Origin: Callorhinus ursinus | Lineage: Eukaryota; Chordata; Mammalia; Carnivora; Otariidae | Direction: 5' to 3' | Assembly (NCBI RefSeq): GCF_003265705.1 | Contig: NW_020312827.1 | Span: forward strand, 17,138,138 to 17,202,137 | DNA length: 64,000 nucleotides | Notes under the pieces: model-generated | What the model was told of the DNA's origin: nothing | The model's input: only the letters and a program-made list of their open reading frames with translations | Database searches by the model: none | Program-made: the position numbers and the translations under genes | Part shown: positions 56,614-64,000 of the stretch, in pieces | How positions within the stretch are numbered: the stretch's first letter is position 1 | How the letters are laid out: the number at the start of each line of letters is the position of its first letter

Positions 56614-58654
56614 AAGAAGAAGAAGGAAACATTGCATCCAAACAGTCAACTACAGTTGCTTGCTTCACAAAGGCCATTTTAGAGGTAGACTTGCTTTCAC
56701 TGGAATCCTGAAAATAACTAGCCCCCTAATCTAACAAGTACTCTTAGTATATTCAAAGTTTTCTCTAGACAATGTAGGAGCATTAGATATCAATACAACT
56801 GATATATCAGAAAAAAAGTCATTTTTCTAGATAAAAGGGCCCTGAAATCCTGTATCTCAATCTTTTGGATGCAAAGCAGAGTAAAGGAAAGTCATGCTGT
56901 ATTTGAGAATCTTAAAAACTACTAAGGAATTCCAGCATCCTTTTATGGCTGCTCAATACGAAGGCTAAAATAAAAATAACCACTAACCTGGAAACCCAGA
57001 AGGCCTCTTTTACTAGATTTTGAAAAATCTTGCAATAGATTTTCTAAGAATGCTGGGCCTTAGTAAGCATAGAGCAACAAGTTTCACTCCCTCTGTGCAA
57101 CATGCTTGGTTTTATTTCATTCAATGTAAAAAATGAAATGACAGAAGCTAGAGCAATTTGGGTTTCCCAATAGCTTGTTTCATCAGGAATATGTTCAGTT
57201 AACAATAAGAAAGCGTGGATACTTTGCACGCTAGAGATGCTGGGGCCCAAGGCTGCTGTGTTGGACATGGCATTGCCAGAGTTTGTAAGCTAGAGTACAC
57301 TGGGAGGAGAAAAGGGTCCCCGAAGGAGTGATGTAGCAGAATAGGGCTTTCGTATCGGTGGCCTCTTCATTCCTTACCTGAAGAAAGTTACCAATACCCA
57401 ATAATAAAGACTTTAAAACTTTTAAAGCTACTGGAATATTGATACTTAGATTTTCCTGCCATACTCAAGACCTTTCTGTGTCTAAGCTTGCAAAATATGG
57501 CAAGGGGATTTTGGAAGCTTTATCCCCCCACCCTTCTGCCACCCTCTTGTGAAGGTTTTCAGTCTTATCCAAAGTGAGCTGTTATTTTTGGTATCAACCC
57601 TCTCTTTCCAAAGTAACTTTTCAAAGATTTTAAATGTAAATGAATCACATTGGTTGACATAAGCATGTAGATTACATTTTTGTCCAAAATAAATAACACA
57701 AATGAGATTAAAGGATAAAAGTGTTTGGTTTACATTCACTGTGGATGACATCTGGTCCAAAATGCTTAAAACTAATCCCAACCACCAGCCATCTGACAAA
57801 TTCTCACAAGTTCTTCTCTTCTAATTCAAAATTTCCCTTTATTGGCACAAACTTTGGAAACAACTCTTTGGAATGAATTTCCATGAACGGTTTGGTGTTT
57901 GTGAATGGTGTCTAGTGAATGGAGAAACTATATGAGTATAATACACTGCACCTGTTATGAACAGGATTAAAAATATCACCAAGAACAGCATGTGATATAA
58001 AAAGGCAATTTTACTGAATTAGACTGAATCTGGATAAGAGATATTAATATTTACAATATGGAAAACCTGAATCAAGCAGGTGTGAGTATATTAAATGGAG
58101 CTAATTCATCCACGTCTAGCAATAGATCATCTTGGAACGTATCACTTCAGATAAAATGGAATCTTTCCCTAAGGCCAGAAACAAATTAATGCCCTATAGT
58201 TGGATTTTAGATCTAATATTGACAAATAATTCTGGTAGCGTTTGTAAATAAATGAGAATAGTTAACTTTTATTTCAATTAAGGATAGGTGATTGATGTTA
58301 TTCCACAGGAAATGAAGATATTAGCAGGATTCTGCCCTACAGCTATGTCACATGGTGTCTTCTAAGTTGTTCTAAACTAAAGATGTGATGAAGATGCATT
58401 CTGTTGAAAACTTAAAAGCCTTTTATACAATATAACATTTATCACTTATAGATATTGAAGTGCAGCTCCAAAAGGAAAATGATTTACTTGTGGACAATTT
58501 CAATGTGTCCTAGTTGATTCTGAGTTCTAAATGTTCTTCAGATCACTGCTCTTCTCTCCATCTTCACTTACATTGTATGAACTCAGGCTTTGAATCATTT
58601 CAAAAAGATTACACCAATAGCTTTCCTTTTCAAGCCTACCAAAATACTCTTTCT
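56614..58654. other. Unassigned sequence, no gene seen
   Basis: About 2 kb of ordinary AT-rich sequence. A 105-codon minus-strand frame at 57482-57799 lacks any recognisable domain. Confidence 0.4.
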
Positions 58655-58744
58655 GAGATCAAATTGTGTCCTTCCCTGTATTATATCCTTCAATGACTCC
58701 TCCAGTGTCGTTGGGGTAATGTCTGGACTTTTTACCCTTTGGTT
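58655..58744 (+). repeat. L2 LINE fragment truncated by an LTR
   Basis: aaattgtgtccttccctgta, then ccttcaatgactcctccagt, then gtaatgtctggacttttta fit the L2 3' region; the match stops where the MLT1-type LTR begins. Confidence 0.5.
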
Positions 58745-58897
58745 TTTGGACAATAATGTTCCCTCGAAGACTCTATATTCTAATCCCAGGAACCTGTGAA
58801 GAGCCTGTGAGTATGTAATCAGACCAAAAAAAAAAAAAACCAAACAAACAAAAAAAAGACGTGACAATGAGATCAGAGTTTGGAGTGATGCACTTTA

Positions 58898-59102
58898 TTT
58901 TTCATTTTTTTTTTATTTTTTTAAGATTTTATTTATTTGACAGAGACACAGTGAGAGAGGGAACACAAGCGGGGGGAGTGAGAAAGGGAGAAGCAGGCCT
59001 CCTGCGGAGCAGGGAGCCCGATGCGGGGCTCAATCCCAGGACCCTGGGACCATGACCTGAGCCGAAGGCAGAGGTTTAACGACTGAGCCACCCAGGCGCC
59101 CC
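58898..59102 (-). repeat. Carnivore SINEC, reverse, inside the LTR
   Basis: T-rich tail at the left, reversed head gactgagccacccaggcgcc at the right. Perfect 17-bp duplication tggagtgatgcacttta at 58881-58897 and 59103-59119. Confidence 0.98.
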
Positions 59103-59189
59103 TGGAGTGATGCACTTTAAAGATGGAGGAAGAAAGAAACAGAATCTAAGGCATGCAGGAGACTTCTAGAAGCTAGAAAAGGCAAGGAA

Positions 59190-59387
59190 GGGGCGCCTGG
59201 GTGGCTCAGTTGGTTAAGCGACTGCCTTCGGCTCAGGTCATGATCCTGGAGTCCCGGGATCGAGTCCCGCATTGGGATCCCTGCTCAGCAGGGAGTCTGC
59301 CTCTCCCTCTGACCCTCTTCCCTCTCGTGCTCTCTATCTCTCATTCTCTCCTTCTCAAATAAATAAATAAAATCTTTAAAAAAAAAC
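59190..59387 (+). repeat. Carnivore SINEC, young-looking, inside the LTR
   Basis: 'gcgactgcc' subtype with near-consensus sequence. Perfect 15-bp duplication agaaaaggcaaggaa at 59175-59189 and 59388-59402. Confidence 0.98.
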
Positions 59388-59570
59388 AGAAAAGGCAAGG
59401 AAATAAACTCTCTTCTGCAACCTTCAGAAAGAATGAAGCCCTGCTTATACCTTGATTTTAGACTTCCGACCTCCAGAACTGTAAGATCATAAATTCATGT
59501 AGTTTTAAGCCACTAATTTGGGGTAATTTGTTGCAGCAGCAGTAGAAAACTAATACAATGCCTAAGGACT

Positions 59571-59811
59571 GGTGCATAATAAACGCTTGATAAATAATTG
59601 ATATGGAGATTAATGGGAAAGTGAATTAATATTCATAAAGTCTTGTTTCTTTCTGTTTTGCACCCACCTTTGTGTATTGGATGGTAATCCTGTGACCAGG
59701 ATTACAATGACATAGACTTCCATCATTAGGAAAATATGCTTCCAAACTGCAATGTGAATATTTGATATGGAAATTCTAGATTATTTATTCACCACAGAGG
59801 TGTACAAAGCA
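59571..59811. other. Unassigned short spacer
   Basis: No feature recognised apart from a weak L2-like end near 59575-59605. Confidence 0.35.
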
Positions 59812-60500
59812 TATCAGTGCAGTGTCATGGTTAAGAATGCATCTCTGGAGTTAGTCTGTCCACATTCAAATCCTGGCTCCACTGTTAACTGGCTTTTTGA
59901 CACTATTCAAGCTTTTTAACCAAATTGTATCTTAGTTTCCTCATCTACTTAATTCCTTTTTTAATTTTTAATTTTTTTTAATTTTATTAACATATAATGT
60001 ATTATTTGTTTCAGGGGTACTGGTCTGTGATTTATCAGTCTTACACAATTCACCCTCCCCAATGTCCATCACCCAGCCACCCATCCCTCCCACCCCTCTC
60101 CACTCCAGCAACTCTCAGTTTGTTTCCTGAGATTAAGAGTCTCTTATGGTTTGTCTCCCTCTCTGGTTTTGTCCTTTTTCATTTTTCCTTCCCTCTCCCT
60201 ATGATCCTCTGTCTTGTTTCTCAAATTCCTCATATTAGTGAGATCATATGATACTTGTCTTTCTCTGATTGATTTATTTTGCTTAGCATAATACCCTCTA
60301 GTTCCATCCATGTCGTTGCAAATGGCAAGGTTTTTTGATGGCTGCATAATATTCCATATATATATATATCTCACATCTTCTTTATTCCTACTGAAGAATT
60401 TTGTAAGAATTAAATGAAATAAAATATATAAAGAACATGGACATGTGTATAGCCTATATTAAGTACTTAATAAATTTTAACCATTACCATTAGTGTTGTT
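59812..60500 (+). repeat. MIR SINE split by an L1
   Basis: Left part 59812-59957: cagtgtcatggttaagaatg, attcaaatcctggctccact, tcttagtttcctcatctact. Right part 60390-60500: gtaagaattaaatgaaataa, then attaagtacttaataaattt. Together they make one nearly complete MIR, with the L1 between. Confidence 0.8.
59958..60379 (-). mobile_element. L1 LINE 3' end, reverse, inserted in a MIR
   Basis: Poly-T side at the left (tail), then ttattaacatataatgtatt, ggggtactggtctgtgattt and the antisense of the ORF2 C-terminus; the minus strand reads MEYYAAIKK at about 60330-60356, followed by stops. Flanks cttaattcct (59948-59957) and ctttattcct (60380-60389) are a 10-bp duplication with one change. Confidence 0.9.
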
Positions 60501-61654
60501 GTTATCATATGTTAAGATTTGTTCTACAATACTCATTACATATTTAAAAATACTGAAACCTTTTGCTTGTCAAAAGTGTTAAGAGCTCACTTGGACTTAT
60601 TCAGCAAACACTCCAACTGAGTTTGTTTTCATGTAATGTCTTGGCAGTTGCTTGTATGTAAGTCATATTCTGATACATTTTTCAATAATAAAAGGTATAT
60701 CATTCTAGCTTTTACAGTTTACCAGTTGCAGGCAGCAAAAGAGAAATATTTTCTCAGTAATGTATTTATAGTTTTTGTGGTTTGAATTATTCAAAGAAGA
60801 AAAAGTTGGGTAAATACTGAACCTACCATTCATATCTAGCCTTATTATCTCTGACCAAACATATTGACAATGCAGGATTTTTAAATAAGTAACTGTTTAA
60901 ATGGAAAATAAAACTCTTGATAATCACAAAGATTTCAAGCAAGGACTTTTCTATAGACAGCTTTCTTTTTATGAATACTGTGAGACAATATTTTTATAAT
61001 TGTTTTGACCTAGTATTTATGAGTTTGGAGCTTGGCAGTTTTCCTGACTGTTGTTCTGATTCTGATTGAAAACCTGGAATTCATCTGCTTTACACAAATT
61101 GTTCTATTCAAATACAACAGGCTCTAACACGTTTGATTTTACTAGCTTAGATCATTCACAATGTTGTCGGTGGTGCTGTGTATGGTGATAAAAAATGAAC
61201 AAATGATTAACTTTTACTAAGTTATAGACACTGAGAATGAAATGGAAACCATCATATATATATTACTCAGGTTCAGTTGGTTAAAGAATACCTCATAAAA
61301 ACAGCTCGAGGTTGTCTGTTCTGTTTTGTTGTGTTTTTCTTTCATAAAATACTTTTAAGAAATACATCAGAAGCCCTATTATATATGGATATTTTATGCG
61401 TGCATATTGATGTTCTTGTAAAAAAGTGACTGTTCTCTTGACCACATTGTCAAATAAATAGCATGGAAAAAAAAGAAATAGCTATATCTAAAGAGTCATA
61501 TTTTTGTAGAATAAAATCTTTTTTCAAACTTCATGCGTGGAGGACTTAGGTAGGTCTGATATTTGATATAATAGCATATTTGCAATGGCTACTGTATCTT
61601 TATATATATCTGTTAATTAGTAGTTTATTATTGCCAAATATCAACACATTTACT
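60501..61654. other. Unassigned AT-rich sequence
   Basis: No repeat edges or exon signals recognised. Confidence 0.4.
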
Positions 61655-61810
61655 TATTTCTCATTCATTCATTCAATCAGTCATTCAATTGTTGATTGAA
61701 CAATTTGCAGGCACTACTTTTTCTAGGTTCACACCAGAAGTTAGCTATATACTAACAGTGATACACACCCCTGAACTCAAGGATCAGGATGCAATAAATA
61801 GTTTCCTTTT
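61655..61810 (-). repeat. L2 LINE tail, reverse
   Basis: ctcattcattcattcaatca at the left, then tgcaggcactactttttcta and ctgaactcaaggatcaggat fit the reversed L2 3' end. Confidence 0.5.
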
Positions 61811-62119
61811 TATTTTATTACCAAAAAAAATGTCATTGCCACGTAAATTCTACTTTTGCTTCACTGAGGCGATGTGGGTCCAAGAAAACCATTTAGGAAA
61901 AATTTGAATTAGAGTAATGTTAGGTTTTGTGATCTAATGGAGATCAACTACAAACAATATTTAACTATGGGTCCTGTATATTGTGAGAAAATATTTATTG
62001 CTTAAAGAAGCAAATATTGTTCCAGTTATCACATTAATCAGCTGGAAATATATTTTGTTCATACTTTTCTCAGCATGAAAATATTCAGTGTCCCATTATT
62101 TCATTGATTGATAAAATCA
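61811..62119. other. Unassigned spacer
   Basis: No feature recognised. Confidence 0.4.
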
Positions 62120-62225
62120 ATTAAATTCAGTAAACATTTATATATGTACTATGTGCAAGGCACTGTGCTAAGTGTTATATGTCATACTTATAAATCATAG
62201 CAGAGCTTACAGTGCACACACAAAG
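62120..62225 (-). repeat. L2 LINE tail, reverse
   Basis: attcagtaaacatttatata, then tactatgtgcaaggcactgt, gctaagtgttatatg and agagcttacagtg match the reversed L2 end closely. Confidence 0.6.
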
Positions 62226-62485
62226 ATATGGTAGGAGTAGCATAAAAATGTTTTGTGTTTTCAAATTATTTTTGACGGAGAGAATCTGCAAAAGTACCTT
62301 AGTAACATGGGACACTGGATATTTAGCATTTTGATGTTGGAGATAGAAAAGTGTAGTAGATGACATTATAGTAAAAACACCACTGTCTCTCCCTGATGGG
62401 CCGGTTTGTCGAGAATAATACTTCTAAGCCCTTTGGTCAGATTTCATCAGATAACTTGCTCTGGTTAATAAAGAGTGCACCATTT
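62226..62485. other. Unassigned spacer
   Basis: No feature recognised. Confidence 0.4.
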
Positions 62486-62500
62486 CCAAGGAGAAGCTTT

Positions 62501-62524
62501 TTTTTTTTTTAAATAAAGATAGAT

Positions 62525-62571
<47 letters not shown>

Positions 62572-62750
62572 TTTTGATAGAGAGAAAACAAGCATGCACA
62601 GGGGGTTGGAGGTGGTAGAAAGAGAATCTCAAGCAGACTCCCCACTGAGTGTGGAGACCAATATGGGGCTCGATTCCAGGACCCTGATTTCATGACCTGA
62701 GCCAGAATCAAGAGTCTGATGCTGACTGAATGAGCCACCCAGTCACCCCT
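62501..62750 (-). repeat. Carnivore SINEC, reverse, with long (TTTA)n tail
   Basis: T-run and then about thirteen TTTA units (62522-62574) form the expanded tail. The body is diverged and ends gagccacccagtcacccc. Flanks ccaaggagaagcttt (62486-62500) and ccaagaagaaacttt (62751-62765) agree at 13 of 15 bases. Confidence 0.95.
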
Positions 62751-62809
62751 CCAAGAAGAAACTTTATGAGTCAACACATGGACCCACTATCTTTCTTTTC
62801 CTTCTCTCA

Positions 62810-63000
62810 GGAGACTGTTTGCTCTAAATAGTAGTTGATCCATTAGCCTTGTTCTGAGGATGAAGTGGACATGAAGCAAAACCATAGGGAAAACATGATT
62901 AGCATGAATGTGAGTTGGAAATAAACTTCATTGTTTTAAGGCACTAGGATTTGGAGCTCTTTGTTATTAGAGTGGAAATGTAGTTTAAGCTGACTGATAC
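62810..63000 (+). mobile_element. Possible MaLR LTR 3' end
   Basis: gagttggaaataaacttcat (AATAAA signal), then tgttttaaggcactaggatt, then gtttaagctgactgatacag has the layout of an MLT1-type 3' terminus. The 5' part is not recognisable. Confidence 0.45.
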
Positions 63001-63269
63001 AGAGATGGGACATTCTGGATGATGGCACCAAACACACACAAAGCACAAATGCAGAAAATTAGGCAGGGGTTGTGAGTGGTTACAGAAATAATACATTTGC
63101 TTTGAGGACAAAGTGAATAAGGGAATATGTGCACAGAAATGCAATTTGCATTGGTATTATAGAGGACCTTATGATCTTGAATGCCGGAATTAATCATAGC
63201 TAACACCTAACTTAAAATACCAGATGTTTTGATTGGAAAGATGGCTTATTGGAACTGCATTTAAGGGGG
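63001..63269. other. Unassigned spacer
   Basis: No feature recognised. Confidence 0.4.
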
Positions 63270-63700
63270 CATTCCTTTAGCAGCTGAATATAGGAGATAT
63301 TGGAGTGGAGAGGGATGAGAAGTAGAGATTTGGAAAGACCATTCACTGGCTATATTTATTGGTCATCAACAAAATAAAAAGAGAAAGAAGATGACAATTT
63401 AATTGATTTTGGGGGGCCTGGATTACTGGGAGCTTGGTAGACTCTTTAGTGGAAATAACTAAGCTGGGCAAGAAAGAGTTTCTAAGAGGAGGATAAGATT
63501 AGGTGCCGATTAATATGAACTTAAAATACAAATATGATGGAGAGACAGAAATGTCCAATGGACAATTGGAAACCTAGGTTTGGAACTGAGGAGAAATCCT
63601 GCCACTAAAGATAGTGACTTGAGAGTTGAAACGTTAGACAATATGAAATTCGTGAGGTAGATATTTGAGGTAGAGGTTTGTAGTTAAAAGTTTGGTGGGA
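63270..63700 (-). repeat. L2 LINE ORF2/3' region, reverse
   Basis: Purine-rich on the plus strand with gaaatgtccaatggacaatt, gaaacctaggtttggaactg, aggagaaatcctgccactaa and tgaaattcgtgaggtagata, following the antisense of the same L2 part as around 30000-30200. Confidence 0.5.
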
Positions 63701-63794
63701 AGAAATATATCTAAAAATTTTCAGAGGAGCAAAAAGGAAAACCTGGACAATGGAAAATAGAGCTCATTTCTGTTAGCCTGTCATTTGGGAAGCC

Positions 63795-64000
63795 AAGTGA
63801 TAGAGCTTAAAGAGCGTGGCTTGCTACCATGTGGGTTCTGACATTCATTACCTTTGTGATCTGAACGAGATATACTTCTCGCTCAGTTTCTTTATCTATA
63901 AAATGGAGAAAATAAATTGCACCCTGGTTGAGAATTTGGAGAGAATTAAATGGTGTGACTTATTGAAACATATCTCACTGTGCTTGACACAGAGAAGGGA
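63795..64000 (+). repeat. MIR SINE, runs off the window end
   Basis: agtgatagagcttaaagagc, tacctttgtgatctgaacga, gctcagtttctttatctata, aaatggagaaaataaattgc and gaattaaatggtgtgactta match forward MIR from near its 5' end. Confidence 0.75.

Larger units (their letters stand above)
58745..59570 (+). mobile_element. MLT1-type LTR split by two inverted SINEs
   Basis: Segments 58745-58897, 59120-59189 and 59403-59570 read together as one LTR: attctaatcccaggaacctg, caatgagatcagagtttgga, aagatggaggaagaaagaaa, acttctagaagctagaaaag, taccttgattttagacttcc, cgacctccagaactgtaaga, ttttaagccactaatttggg and gtagaaaactaatacaatg. A secondary A-rich run sits at 58825-58858. Confidence 0.8.

Noticed and set aside
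55990..56734. Frames of 159-219 codons around the second gap
   Set aside because: Low-complexity translation of GAAA/GGAA with the 100-N gap inside.
1..64000. A previously undescribed defence or biosynthetic system
   Set aside because: The window is mammalian repeat-rich non-coding DNA; no gene cluster, operon or novel multi-gene arrangement is present.

Overview
This is mammalian nuclear DNA with no recognisable protein-coding exon. It is AT-rich and dense in interspersed repeats. The host is almost certainly a carnivoran. About twenty copies of a tRNA-derived SINE are scattered on both strands. Each has a head like gcgcctgggtggctcag, with tRNA-type A and B boxes, then a CT-rich body and an AATAAAATCTTAAAA tail, which is the carnivore SINEC/Can-SINE. 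Two L1 3' ends also have the form I know from carnivore genomes. The SINE subfamilies look more arctoid (seal, bear or mustelid) than dog; that last step is inference. Every long open frame is explained by LINE ORF2 remains, polypurine microsatellites or chance. The window is best read as intergenic or deep intronic sequence.

Layout. 1-8 kb: ancient MIR and L2 fragments, two minus-strand MLT1-type LTRs (4034-4499, 6576-7086) and three SINEs. 8-11 kb: an old L2 reverse-transcriptase fragment split by an insertion, a hAT-type DNA transposon relic, a 436-bp ERVL-like LTR and two L2 3' ends. 11-17 kb: mostly unassigned, with a repeat-free block around 15.8-16.5 kb that may be conserved non-coding DNA. 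17-25 kb: the busiest part, with three SINEs in alternating orientation, an L1 3' end, an MLT1-type LTR carrying a younger solo LTR with a TATA box, a second LTR, and a third LTR carrying a SINE that itself carries a SINE. 25-33 kb: MIR, old L1, and a 1.6-kb L2 running continuously from its 3' tail to the reverse-transcriptase region. 33-36 kb: an MLT1-type LTR, then a decayed 1.06-kb carnivore L1 ORF2 fragment ending in a 501-base assembly gap, then a GGAA/GAAA array. 36-51 kb: old L1, microsatellites, a 200-bp GAAA-GGAA-GAAA array, a 30-T homopolymer and many SINEs. 51.4-53.6 kb: the longest stretch with no repeat I recognise. 53.6-64 kb: L2, MIR and MLT1 relics, a second gapped purine array, an LTR split by two inverted SINEs, a MIR split by an L1, and more L2 and MIR.

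Nothing here forms a pathway or operon. The 'players' are autonomous elements (L1, L2, ERV) and their dependants (SINE, MIR, MaLR). The readable story is the order of insertion: target-site duplications and nesting put MIR, L2 and MLT1 oldest, then the solo LTR and other ERV-type LTRs, then L1 and SINEC. Family names come from remembered consensus features, not from a search, and edges of old elements are accurate only to tens of bases.
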